27,738 nt of DNA from a virus, in the IMG/VR virus record IMGVR_UViG_3300037493_002212, positions 1 to 27,738 of that record. One strand, 5' to 3'. A program made the translations under genes and the position numbers. The notes under the pieces are model-generated. The model was not told the origin of the DNA and made no database searches. It saw only the letters and a program-made list of their open reading frames with translations. Shown in pieces: positions 1 to 7,384 of the stretch; the stretch's first letter is position 1, and every line of letters begins with the position of its first letter.

Positions 1-162
1 CCAGATACGATCCGAGCATTTGAAAAGGCAGGATTAAAATTTTACAATGAAGGAATCCTTTTGAATGCAATCGCTTCTGCTTCAATGAGGGCAGATCGAC
101 AATTTTCAGCAGGACAAAAACTTGTTAAGGTTCATCAAAATGTTTTGGTATTTAAAAAATAA
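1..162 (+). CDS. Phage DNA methyltransferase, C-terminal end (partial)
   Basis: The gene enters from the left edge and its last 53 codons are present, ending at a TAA. The visible residues include FYNEGILLNAIASASMRA, then FSAGQKL and the closing HQNVLVF. This arrangement (an aromatic FYNE strand, a small/hydrophobic run, an R-A-x-R-x-F loop and a final HQN-VLVF strand) is the usual end of the SAM-dependent DNA methyltransferases that many phages carry, often beside or fused to ParB-like domains. The catalytic and SAM-binding motifs lie outside the window, so the target base and specificity cannot be read. The likely role is methylating phage DNA against host restriction. A promoter-like element overlaps its stop codon and serves the next gene. 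Confidence 0.75.
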   Translation, partial: PDTIRAFEKAGLKFYNEGILLNAIASASMRADRQFSAGQKLVKVHQNVLVFKK

Positions 163-172
163 TTTACTTTTG
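144..172 (+). promoter_or_regulatory. Bacteroidota-type promoter for the replication genes
   Basis: TTTG (144-147), a 17-base spacer and TACTTTTG (165-172) match the TTG/TTTG -33 and TAnnTTTG -7 elements used by the primary sigma factor of Bacteroidota. The promoter overlaps the end of the methyltransferase gene. Transcription would start near 179 and give a leader of about 110 bases before the ATG at 289. Confidence 0.55.
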
Positions 173-184
173 TTCTTGGATTGA

Positions 185-271
185 CTTCTCACATTATATC
201 AATCTAAAGACATTTTAATTTGCCCTGTTGAAATTTTACGAAGTGAGAAGCGTAACAATTTTGATGGGGCA
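185..271 (+). promoter_or_regulatory. Candidate structured leader before the replication gene
   Basis: CTTCTCAC (185-192) and its exact complement GTGAGAAG (243-250) can pair across a 50-base loop. Inside that loop TGCCC (221-225) can pair with GGGCA (267-271), so the two stems would interlock like a pseudoknot. An 11-base direct repeat, CATTTTAATTT, occurs at 211-221 and 270-280. The sequence lies between the promoter and the ATG at 289. It could be an RNA control element or a protein-binding site; the short second stem may be chance. Confidence 0.3.
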
Positions 272-288
272 TTTTAATTTTAACAATT

Positions 289-1122
289 ATGGCAAATAGA
301 GTATTAAGGGACTGGACCTTCTCGGAAAATATAGACTTATTGAGTTATCCTTCGGAAGTTTTCTTCACTAGATTAATCATGAAAGCAGATGATTATGGTC
401 GTTTTTATGCGTCTCCAAAACTATTAAAAGCTGCTCTCTTTCCTCTTCGAGAAGTATCGAAAGAGGAGATTATTTCAATGCTTAAGGAATGTAACGAGTG
501 CGGAATCATTCGTCTTTATTCCGACAACGAAAAGCAGTATCTTGAAATCGTTGATTTCGGCCAAAGATTAAGGGTAATGAATTCAAAATTCCCAGAACCG
601 CGAACAATTGACAGCGGACCGCGGACAGATGACCGCGCGATGCCGCCTGAAAGAAAGAAAGAAACAGAAGATGAAACAGAAACGAAAGAAACAGAAACGG
701 CATTGACTTCAGTCGTTCCTCCTTCGCTTAAATTTGATTTTAAAAAATCGTTGTTAAAATTTGGATTTGATCCTCAACTCGTCGAGGAATGGCTCAAGAT
801 TCGAAAAACAAAAAAAGCGGTCAACACGGAAACGGCTCTCAACGGGTTTTTAAATGAGATCAAAAAAAACAAATCAACGGATCCGAATTCCATTCTTAGG
901 GTTTGCGTTGAAAGAAGCTGGTCAGGCTTCAAATCGGAATGGCTCAACAATTTAAACTTATCAAAAAATGGAATTAGTCAATCAATCAGCAGAGACGAAC
1001 AAACTGCAAATTACACTCAACAAGTACTGGAATCAATTGGAAAGCAAGTTGACAGCAAAGTCTCAAGCGAAAGTCATGAAAATGGCTCCGATGATTTTAC
1101 AACCTTCACCGAAGTGCGCTGA
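289..1122 (+). CDS. DnaD-like phage replication protein (replisome organiser)
   Basis: A 277-residue protein. The N-terminal region (about 1-100) has the winged-helix pattern of phage replication proteins: RDWTFSENIDLLSYPSEVFF, then FTRLIMKADDYGRF and LLKAALFPL. A charged, low-complexity E/K/T linker follows at about 115-145. A second helical block (about 150-222) contains FGFDPQLVEEWLKIRKTK and ends in RSWSGFKSEW, a C-terminal domain also seen in DnaD/DnaT-type helicase loaders. The likely role is recognising or opening the phage origin and helping to load the host helicase. The start is the first ATG after an A/T-rich leader with no Shine-Dalgarno site. The last 155 bases are overlapped in another frame by the following gene. 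It sits at the head of the replication and recombination genes. Confidence 0.72.
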   Translation: MANRVLRDWTFSENIDLLSYPSEVFFTRLIMKADDYGRFYASPKLLKAALFPLREVSKEEIISMLKECNECGIIRLYSDNEKQYLEIVDFGQRLRVMNSKFPEPRTIDSGPRTDDRAMPPERKKETEDETETKETETALTSVVPPSLKFDFKKSLLKFGFDPQLVEEWLKIRKTKKAVNTETALNGFLNEIKKNKSTDPNSILRVCVERSWSGFKSEWLNNLNLSKNGISQSISRDEQTANYTQQVLESIGKQVDSKVSSESHENGSDDFTTFTEVR

Positions 1123-1774
1123 CGATCAATCTGCGACAATCGCTCTATTGATTAAATTTACTCAGGTTCTTTACGGATTGAGAGTCGAAAATCTTTCGGT
1201 TGAATTATGGCAGGCTTCTTTTGAAGCGATATGCGAGCGTTTTAATGATATAACAATCCAAGACGTTCAACTTGCGTTCAGATACTCTCAAATCGAAAAG
1301 AAAGCCTATCAGACGTTAACGAGAGATGAACTTCTAGAGCCTATTCAAACTTATTGGACTGGTAAACTTGTTTTAATTGCGGAAATTAAACACTTTCAAA
1401 ACCTTTCGAGAGAGGAAAACGAAGCGATCGAGAAAGAGATCCAATTCAAACAAGCAGCAAAAGAGAAATATTTTGAATGTTTGGAACTTGGGAAATGGGA
1501 CGGAGACGAGGCTGAAGCGAATTCGATCGCTCGAAACTTCCGAGAAGTATTCTCTCAAGAAATAAAAAACGAGATATGGGCCAAAGCCAAACAAGAATAT
1601 GCAAAGCGAAAGATTGAAGCAGAAAATTTGTGGACCAACGCAAAAACAAAACGAAGCAACGAGAAGGAGGATTTATCATTATCTTTTAAGTCGGTTCCTT
1701 GCGCGGAGCATATCTTCTCTCGATTGATTATCGAAAAGTGCATTGAAAACAAAACTAAATGGGTGGAGATTTAA
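968..1774 (+). CDS. Probable second replication/primosome protein
   Basis: A 268-residue open frame that overlaps the preceding gene by 155 bases if it starts at the ATG at 968. Other ATGs at 1076, 1082 and 1091 would reduce the overlap to between 32 and 47 bases. Visible features are SPKCADD, a helical block around ELWQASFEAICERF and FNDITIQDVQLAF, and from about residue 140 a highly charged, alpha-helical C-terminal half. The pattern of a W-x-x-x-F-x-x-I helix followed by DI-x-x-A-F resembles small helicase-loader-like proteins found beside replication genes in Bacteroidota phages and mobile elements. No catalytic motif is seen. The call rests mainly on position and this weak resemblance. 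Confidence 0.5.
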   Translation: MELVNQSAETNKLQITLNKYWNQLESKLTAKSQAKVMKMAPMILQPSPKCADDQSATIALLIKFTQVLYGLRVENLSVELWQASFEAICERFNDITIQDVQLAFRYSQIEKKAYQTLTRDELLEPIQTYWTGKLVLIAEIKHFQNLSREENEAIEKEIQFKQAAKEKYFECLELGKWDGDEAEANSIARNFREVFSQEIKNEIWAKAKQEYAKRKIEAENLWTNAKTKRSNEKEDLSLSFKSVPCAEHIFSRLIIEKCIENKTKWVEI

Positions 1775-1779
1775 AATAA

Positions 1780-1812
1780 TTGATACAGATATAAAATTTT
1801 ATCCTATATTTG
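1780..1812 (+). promoter_or_regulatory. Bacteroidota-type promoter for the SbcC-like gene
   Basis: TTG (1780-1782), a 22-base spacer and an exact TATATTTG (1805-1812) fit the -33 and TAnnTTTG -7 pattern. Transcription would start near 1819, leaving a leader of about 18 bases before the ATG at 1837. This means the upstream in-frame TTG at 1810 lies inside the promoter and is not the start codon. Confidence 0.6.
1790..1802 (+). promoter_or_regulatory. Candidate operator, copy 1 (TATAAAATTTTAT)
   Basis: The 13-base TATAAAATTTTAT contains a perfect 12-base palindrome at 1791-1802. It lies between the -33 and -7 elements, where a bound dimer would block RNA polymerase. An identical 13-mer lies upstream of the RecT gene at 4203-4215. 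The two leaders also share ACAAACCAAAT (1817-1827 and 4251-4261). A/T palindromes can arise by chance in such DNA, but the paired position is suggestive. Confidence 0.4.
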
Positions 1813-1836
1813 CAAAACAAACCAAATTTAAAAAGT

Positions 1837-3789
1837 ATGAAAAACGTAGTTTTAAAGGAGTTGACGCTCCGAAATTTCAAGAAACAAAAATCAATTATTA
1901 TTCCTTTCTCCAAAGAAACTGAGATTCACGGAAAGAATCGAGCAGGAAAAACAACAATCGCTGACGCTTATTTCTGGCTTCTTTACGGAAAAAACTCTCT
2001 CGATCAATCGGATTTTGATTTGAAAACTTTGGACGCTCAAGGAAAAGCAATTCCAAAACAAGAACACGAAGTAACTGGAGTTATTGAAGTCGATGGAGAA
2101 TCGATCAAACTCTCAAAAGTTTACAAAGAGAAGTGGGCCAAGAAGAGAGGATCCGAGACGGAGGAAATGACAGGACACGAAACAACTTATTTTGTGAACG
2201 ACGTACCGACTTCAGCTGGAGATTATAAAAAGAAAGTTTCCGAGATTATCGACGAATCAATTTCGAAGATCGTAACTAATCTGACTTTTTTCAACGAGAA
2301 AATGCAATGGAAAGAACGTCGTGCAATCCTTTCAAAAATGACTGAAGAGATAACAAACTCGGAGATATTTGACAAAGTAGCAACTCCAGGAAACGACTTC
2401 GGAGAATTAATTAATATCATAAACTCGGGAAAAAATATCGAGGACGAAAAGAAAGTCATTTCCGTAAAGAAAAAACGATTGAAGGACGAAATCGAACAGA
2501 TTCCATCGAGACTTGACGAGAACAACCGACAACGACCAGATAATTTGAACTGGGAGGAATTAGAATCTGAATCAAATAAATTGGAGGAGGAGATCAAATC
2601 GTGTTCAGAAAAGATTGACGACGTAAATAAATCAATCCAAGATCAAAAAGACAAAGTCCTTTCAATACAAAGACAAAAATTCGAGAAGGAGCAGGAACTT
2701 GATCGATTAGGACGAGAGCAAACTTCGAAGTTGACCGCGAAAGTGTCGGAGCGAAAAGAAAAGATTTCCTCGTTAAAAAGAGATGTTCAAAGATTCAACG
2801 ACGATATTAAATTCCGAGACGATCAAATCGAAAAAAATCAAAGCCTCATTACAACTTTAGGAATTCAAAATGCTTCATTGAGAGCAGACTTTCAAAAAGT
2901 TTCGGCCTTGTCTTTTGAGATGGACGAGTCAAAATCTTGCTGTCCAACTTGCAAACGCTCAATGGATAACGCTTCGGAAATTGAGGAGCAACTTCGAGCG
3001 AATTTCAACAAGGATAAAATTGAGAAGGTCGAACAAATCAACAAGGACGGACTATCAAACAAGAATAGAATCGAGGAATTAACGAAAGAGATTGATTCGT
3101 TTAAAGAAGAGAGAAAAGAGTTCGTCGAACTTCGAGACGCTAAACAATCGGAGGCTGATAAATTAGAATCCGAAACGGAAACTCCTTCGATTCAAATCGA
3201 ACCGACTCAAGAAATGATTTCCCTACAAAAAGAAATTGAAGCGATCGAAATTCCCGAGATTCATTCGGAGGAAATATCCGAGATCCGAGAAAAGATCAAA
3301 GAACTCGAGATGAGAAAAAATGAAGTCGTTTCGAAACTCGCTATAAAAAGCCAAATCGAAAACATTGACAAGCGTACAAACGAACTAAACGAGCAACAAA
3401 GAACGCTCTCTCAGGAACTTGCAGACCTTGAGCGAATAGAAATTCAAATCGATAAGTTTAACAAGGCTAAAATCAATTTGATTGAGTCGCGAATCAATTC
3501 AAAATTCAACCTCGTTAAGTTCAAAATGTTTGAGGAACAAATCAACGGAGGAGAAACTGAAGCGTGCATTTGTACCGTTGACGGAGTTCCATATAATTCC
3601 CTCAATACTGAATTAAAAATCAATGCCTCACTCGATATTATCAACGCTTTTCAGTATCACTTTGGAATTTTGGCTCCCGTATTTATTGACGGAAGAGAAT
3701 CGGTGACAACATTGACTCCGACGGATTGTCAGATCATTTCATTGATAGTTGATCCAAACGAAGATGTATTGAAAATTGTAAACGTTTAA
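1837..3789 (+). CDS. SbcC/Rad50-like AAA ATPase with zinc-hook motif
   Basis: A 650-residue SMC/Rad50-type ATPase. The P-loop GKNRAGKT is at residues 32-39. Two long charged coiled-coil arms run from about 150 to 335 and 385 to 560. Between them lies a CPTC motif (369-372), which matches the CxxC zinc hook that joins two Rad50/SbcC molecules. The C-terminal ATPase lobe has INASLDIINAF, a degenerate signature region, and a Walker B-like FIDGRES with Asp618 and Glu621. Related phage proteins usually read FIDNAES here. Such ATPases gate a nuclease on DNA ends. No SbcD/Mre11-type phosphoesterase is in the window; the nearest candidate nuclease is the metallo-beta-lactamase-fold protein at 5399. 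The start is the ATG at 1837, just after a consensus promoter. Confidence 0.82.
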   Translation: MKNVVLKELTLRNFKKQKSIIIPFSKETEIHGKNRAGKTTIADAYFWLLYGKNSLDQSDFDLKTLDAQGKAIPKQEHEVTGVIEVDGESIKLSKVYKEKWAKKRGSETEEMTGHETTYFVNDVPTSAGDYKKKVSEIIDESISKIVTNLTFFNEKMQWKERRAILSKMTEEITNSEIFDKVATPGNDFGELINIINSGKNIEDEKKVISVKKKRLKDEIEQIPSRLDENNRQRPDNLNWEELESESNKLEEEIKSCSEKIDDVNKSIQDQKDKVLSIQRQKFEKEQELDRLGREQTSKLTAKVSERKEKISSLKRDVQRFNDDIKFRDDQIEKNQSLITTLGIQNASLRADFQKVSALSFEMDESKSCCPTCKRSMDNASEIEEQLRANFNKDKIEKVEQINKDGLSNKNRIEELTKEIDSFKEERKEFVELRDAKQSEADKLESETETPSIQIEPTQEMISLQKEIEAIEIPEIHSEEISEIREKIKELEMRKNEVVSKLAIKSQIENIDKRTNELNEQQRTLSQELADLERIEIQIDKFNKAKINLIESRINSKFNLVKFKMFEEQINGGETEACICTVDGVPYNSLNTELKINASLDIINAFQYHFGILAPVFIDGRESVTTLTPTDCQIISLIVDPNEDVLKIVNV

Positions 3790-3792
3790 AAT

Positions 3793-4194
3793 ATGGAATG
3801 TACAGGAACAAATGTCGGAGGAATCAAAACTCCTCCGACTCCTTCCGAAGTGAAGGAATATGAATTGACTAAAGGAAAGAAGGTTCTTTCTTTGACGTTG
3901 AGTAAAAAACCGTATGAAGTTATGGTGACCGGAGAAAAATTCCTCGAATTTCGAGAAACAAAAACCTGGATAACCTCTCGACTTATTGACAAGAAAACCG
4001 GAAAAAACAAAGAGTTTGATCTTGTTAAGTTTTCGAACGGTTATTCAAAGAACTCACCTCGATTCTATGTAAAATTCGGATGGTTTTTTATTTGTCAACT
4101 TGACAAAGATCTTCAGTTCTCGAATGGATTGAAAGTCGAAGTAAAAACAGGAATGACCGTCATTGTTTTAGGTGATATCAAAGGAATATTTTAA
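3793..4194 (+). CDS. ASCH-domain protein
   Basis: A 133-residue protein starting three bases after the ATPase gene stops, so probably translated from the same message. The core from residue 31 reads LSLTLSKKPYEVMVTGEK, then LEFRETKTW, which matches the ASCH fold pattern in which a lysine in the T/S-G-E-K loop is followed by E-x-R-x-x-x-x-W. A later strand block contains VEVKTGMTVIVLGDI. ASCH domains belong to the PUA-like group and are thought to bind RNA or modified nucleotides; some act as ribonucleases or on modified nucleosides. Its position inside a DNA recombination block suggests a nucleic-acid role, but the substrate cannot be inferred. The first 25 residues are not part of the domain. 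Confidence 0.62.
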   Translation: MECTGTNVGGIKTPPTPSEVKEYELTKGKKVLSLTLSKKPYEVMVTGEKFLEFRETKTWITSRLIDKKTGKNKEFDLVKFSNGYSKNSPRFYVKFGWFFICQLDKDLQFSNGLKVEVKTGMTVIVLGDIKGIF

Positions 4195-4202
4195 TAAAAT
4201 AA

Positions 4203-4216
4203 TATAAAATTTTATA
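4203..4216 (+). promoter_or_regulatory. Candidate operator, copy 2 (TATAAAATTTTATA)
   Basis: A perfect 14-base palindrome whose first 13 bases are identical to the element inside the promoter at 1780-1812. It lies 59 bases upstream of the RecT start. The remaining part of the 80-base gap is A/T-rich and holds ACAAACCAAAT (4251-4261), also shared with the other leader. No exact TAnnTTTG is present; a promoter near TTAGCACTTTAC (4241-4252) is possible but degenerate. Confidence 0.38.
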
Positions 4217-4274
4217 GCTAATTAGAAATAATTAATTAAATTAGCACTTTACAAACCAAATAAAAAAGCAATTT

Positions 4275-5399
4275 ATGACAAAAGCAGAAAACGCAGAACA
4301 CCAAAACCAACCAGCGGTGGTTCAAAAAGCAGCGAGTGAAAAGTTCACCGTCGCAGTAATGAAGGAATTCTCTTCAAACGTCGGAGAATTATCTCTCACC
4401 TCGTTTCAAAAAAGATTGATCCAGAACTATTTTATCAAGTTGGATCGAACCTTGAAGGAGGCCGAAATCAAAAGAATTCAAAAAGGACAGAACGCAGATC
4501 AAACTCCTTTGAATTGGAACAACGTAAATATGCCGAAACTGGCTCAAGATGTCGTCGCTCTTTCCCTCGTTGGATTGGATCCTTTGCAATCGAATCACAT
4601 CAACATGATTCCGTACAAAAACAATTCAACTGGGCTTTATGATATTACTCCATTGATCGGTTATCGAGGAATGGAATTAAAAGCCAAAAAATATGGACTC
4701 GATATTCCAGATGATGTAATCATTGAACTCGTTTATAAAAACGACAATTTCAAAGAGATAAAGAAATCCTCAACGAATAAAATTGAGACGTATGAATTCG
4801 AAATCGTTAACTCGTTTGATCGAGGAGAACTTGTCGGAGGATTCTATTATTTGAACTTCTTTAACAATCCAGAGAAGAATAAAATCCGAGTTTTTAACAA
4901 GGCTCAAATCGAAAAGAGAAAGCCGAAATATGCAAGTCCAGAATTTTGGGGTGGCGAAAAGAAGAAATACAACTCCCAGGAAAAGGAGAAGGTCGAAGGG
5001 TGGTATGACGAAATGGCATACAAAACAATTTCCCGAGCAGCTTACAATTCAATCACGATCGATTCGGAAAAAATAGACGATCATTTCGCTCATATTATCG
5101 GAATTGAGGAGCAGGAAAGAAACTTGAAAGAGATTGAGACTCCAATCGACGTAATGAGAGCCGAAGTAAAAGCCGAAACGGTTTCGCAAACAGTAAACTT
5201 TGAAGAGGTTCCGAATAGTTTTAAGACTATCGAGATAGGAAAACAAAAACCAGTTGAGGAAATTCCGAACGTAATCGCAACCGATACAAAAAAAGGATCC
5301 AAAACTTTAGCTGAAAAAATCGAAGAGGCAAAAGAAAATGGAACTTACCAAGCAAAAGACAATCCGAACGCTGGAATGGAACCTCAACTCAATTTTTAA
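4275..5399 (+). CDS. recT: RecT-family single-strand annealing protein
   Basis: A 374-residue protein. The diagnostic RecT stretch is present at about residues 100-140: SLVGLDPLQSNHINMIPYKN, then YDITPLIGYRGMELKAKKYG. A second conserved block includes GELVGGFYYLNF and, near 245-262, WYDEMAYKTISRAA. The last 90 residues are charged and poorly conserved, as is common in phage RecT proteins. It anneals complementary single strands at ends resected by an exonuclease, for replication, repair or circularisation of phage DNA. Its stop codon shares one base with the ATG of the next gene (TAATG), which suggests coupled translation with that hydrolase. It is preceded by the second copy of the candidate operator. 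Confidence 0.88.
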   Translation: MTKAENAEHQNQPAVVQKAASEKFTVAVMKEFSSNVGELSLTSFQKRLIQNYFIKLDRTLKEAEIKRIQKGQNADQTPLNWNNVNMPKLAQDVVALSLVGLDPLQSNHINMIPYKNNSTGLYDITPLIGYRGMELKAKKYGLDIPDDVIIELVYKNDNFKEIKKSSTNKIETYEFEIVNSFDRGELVGGFYYLNFFNNPEKNKIRVFNKAQIEKRKPKYASPEFWGGEKKKYNSQEKEKVEGWYDEMAYKTISRAAYNSITIDSEKIDDHFAHIIGIEEQERNLKEIETPIDVMRAEVKAETVSQTVNFEEVPNSFKTIEIGKQKPVEEIPNVIATDTKKGSKTLAEKIEEAKENGTYQAKDNPNAGMEPQLNF

Positions 5400-6136
5400 T
5401 GAAGCTGAAAGTTATCTCTTCCGGATCCGTTGGAAATTGTTATATTCTTGAGGCTTCCGACATCGCTCTTTTAATCGAGTGCGGTGTCAAGTTCTCGGAA
5501 ATCAAACAAGCGGTGAACTTTGATCTTATGAAGATTCAAGGCTGCGTTGTTACTCACGAACACGGTGACCACGCTCGAAGTATCTCTCAAGTTATGCAAA
5601 TCGGAGTGCCGGTCGTTGCATCGAAAGGGACCTTCGAAGCCTTGAAAATTGACGAATATCGAGGAAACGTTTCAATCAAACACGGACAGAAAACAAACAT
5701 CGGAGGATTTCAAGTTTCAGCGTTATCGGTTGAGCACGACGCAAAAGAACCGCTCGCATTTTTGATTGAACACGAAGAATGTGGTCGAGTTTTATTTGTT
5801 ACTGATACTTTTGTTTTCAAATACTCAATTCCAAATATTGACCATTTAATTATTGAGTCCAATTATGATGAGAAGATCGTCGAAGCAATCCAAGAAAAGA
5901 AAGGAGTCGATTATGTAAACAAAAGGAGATTCAAGTCTCACATGAGTTTTCAAACAACGATCGAGACAATTTCAAAAATGGACCGCTCCTCAATTAAAAA
6001 TATTGTATTGATACATTTGTCGGATCAAGTTTCAAACGAAAGAGAGTTCAAAACAGAAACTGAACAATTGTTCGGAATACCAACCACCGTGGCGACTTCG
6101 GGGCAAGTCGTTAATTTTAGTAAAAATCCATTTTAA
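5399..6136 (+). CDS. YycJ/WalJ-like metallo-beta-lactamase-fold hydrolase, candidate exonuclease
   Basis: A 245-residue protein with the full metal-binding set of the metallo-beta-lactamase fold: HEHGDH (His53, His55, Asp57, His58), His113, Asp136 and His206. The N-terminal SSGSVGNCY and the later SHMS (180-183) plus IHLSD (205-209) resemble the YycJ/WalJ group, whose studied members degrade double-stranded DNA from the 5' end. Start and RecT stop overlap by one base. Hydrolases of this fold often sit next to RecT genes in phages that lack RecE, lambda Exo or YqaJ-type nucleases. The inferred role is making single-stranded tails for RecT. Substrate and polarity are inference; a role in other phosphodiester hydrolysis is possible. 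Confidence 0.78.
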   Translation: MKLKVISSGSVGNCYILEASDIALLIECGVKFSEIKQAVNFDLMKIQGCVVTHEHGDHARSISQVMQIGVPVVASKGTFEALKIDEYRGNVSIKHGQKTNIGGFQVSALSVEHDAKEPLAFLIEHEECGRVLFVTDTFVFKYSIPNIDHLIIESNYDEKIVEAIQEKKGVDYVNKRRFKSHMSFQTTIETISKMDRSSIKNIVLIHLSDQVSNEREFKTETEQLFGIPTTVATSGQVVNFSKNPF

Positions 6137-6147
6137 AAATCAAAGCA

Positions 6148-6600
6148 ATGGAAAAACAATCATTTAAAGTCGGAGATCATTATGATGAAAAGGTCGCTGC
6201 GCTTCCGCTTCAAGAACGGAAAGATGTTCTCGAGGGTATTTGTTATAAAATGACAAACGAATCCTACACGAAGCAGCTTTCTCAAGAAGAGCAAACAGAA
6301 AAGAAACACGAACTCGCAGAGATTAGTATCTTGATTTCGGAACTCGAGCAAAAAAAGAAAGCAATTCTATCTGAATTGAAAGTCGAAATGACGACTCCTC
6401 TCGAGGAAAAATCGGAACTTTTAAAAGCGATCAAATACAAATCAGAAACAAGAACTGGAATTCTTTTTTATATCGACGATCAAGAATCTGGAACGATGTA
6501 TATTTTCGACGACAACGCAGTTTGTGTTGAGTTCCGTCCTCTTCGACAAGAAGAAAAACAAACAAGAATGAGAACCTTAAACATTGCAGGAAATGAGTAA
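6148..6600 (+). CDS. Hypothetical protein with central coiled coil
   Basis: A 150-residue acidic protein that I do not recognise. Residues about 45-75 form a likely coiled coil (for example ELAEISILISELEQKKK). The C-terminal part has alternating hydrophobic residues (TGILFYIDDQESGTMYIFDD), which suggests a small beta domain. There is no signal peptide, membrane segment or catalytic motif. It starts 11 bases after the hydrolase gene and its stop overlaps the next start in the string ATGAGTAA. It is probably an accessory protein of the replication and recombination block. Confidence 0.55.
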   Translation: MEKQSFKVGDHYDEKVAALPLQERKDVLEGICYKMTNESYTKQLSQEEQTEKKHELAEISILISELEQKKKAILSELKVEMTTPLEEKSELLKAIKYKSETRTGILFYIDDQESGTMYIFDDNAVCVEFRPLRQEEKQTRMRTLNIAGNE

Positions 6601-7384
6601 CGAGAACGAAAACAACGAAGGAAACAAAGAGGGAATATCAGCTGCGAAAGAATTCGCGAAAGCCTTCGAAAGCATTGGAGTAATTATGAGTCATATCAAA
6701 ACAATGAATCCAGAGGTTATTCTTGCTTCTCGGAAAATTTACGACGTAAAGGCCGACAAGGACGTGACTATCTCTGGAGCAATTGACTCACCTAGAAGAT
6801 GGCTCCAAAGAAGAGAGGAGACTTTTAATAAATTAGAATCTCACGCGCTTGTTGATTACGATAAAAGATCGATTGAATTAGTTATCAACGAGACGAACTC
6901 AAATGGTGAACACTACCAAATAAAAGGGCAGATCCAACTATCGGAAAAGTTCACGGATCTTGGAATTAATTCATCATGTCAGTCATATTCTCCCGTCGAA
7001 CTTGCTAACAAGTTGAAACTTTTGAGATCAATCTTCCCTCAAAAAGGTGACCACGCGATAATTGTCAATACGTTGAGAAACTTAAAGGCAAAGATCAACA
7101 AAGCGATGGAACAGACCGACGATCGAAGAGGAAACACTTCGAACAGTTTCGAGCAGACAGTCGAGTCAAATATGCCTGAGTCGTTCAAAATCTGCATTCC
7201 TTTAATCAAAGGAGCGAATCCGATCGAGATTGAACTCTCGGTGATCCTTGAGGCAAAATCTGGAGAAATTAGATGTTTCCTGGAGTCGGTCGAAGCAGCA
7301 GAAAAAATCGACGAGATTTCAGAGAAATTGATCTCGGAAGAAGTTGCGTCTATTGAGGAGTTAACGACCGTAATTTTTAAATAA
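6593..7384 (+). CDS. Hypothetical protein, DUF2303-like layout
   Basis: A 263-residue protein. The ATG at 6593 is preferred over the in-frame TTG at 6584 because it forms the compact ATGAGTAA overlap with the previous stop and follows GCAGGAA. Visible blocks are VTISGAIDSPRRWLQRREE at about 58-76, a central helical part, and PESFKICIPLIKGANPIEIE at about 196-215 followed by FLESVEAAEKIDE. This order (an early repeat-like strand block, then IP-x-F-x-x-x-IP-x-x-x-G and a closing helix) resembles the DUF2303 family that occurs in phage recombination loci. The match is by eye and weak. The role is unknown. Confidence 0.5.
   Translation: MSNENENNEGNKEGISAAKEFAKAFESIGVIMSHIKTMNPEVILASRKIYDVKADKDVTISGAIDSPRRWLQRREETFNKLESHALVDYDKRSIELVINETNSNGEHYQIKGQIQLSEKFTDLGINSSCQSYSPVELANKLKLLRSIFPQKGDHAIIVNTLRNLKAKINKAMEQTDDRRGNTSNSFEQTVESNMPESFKICIPLIKGANPIEIELSVILEAKSGEIRCFLESVEAAEKIDEISEKLISEEVASIEELTTVIFK

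Noticed and set aside
163-288. A tRNA or other structural RNA gene in the longest gene-free stretch.
   Set aside because: No cloverleaf, T-loop GTTCRA pattern or 3' CCA-like end is present; promoter and leader elements explain the sequence.
2223-2597. A 124-residue, serine/phenylalanine-rich minus-strand frame.
   Set aside because: It is the reverse image of the K/E-rich coiled coil of the ATPase; such composition is a typical shadow.
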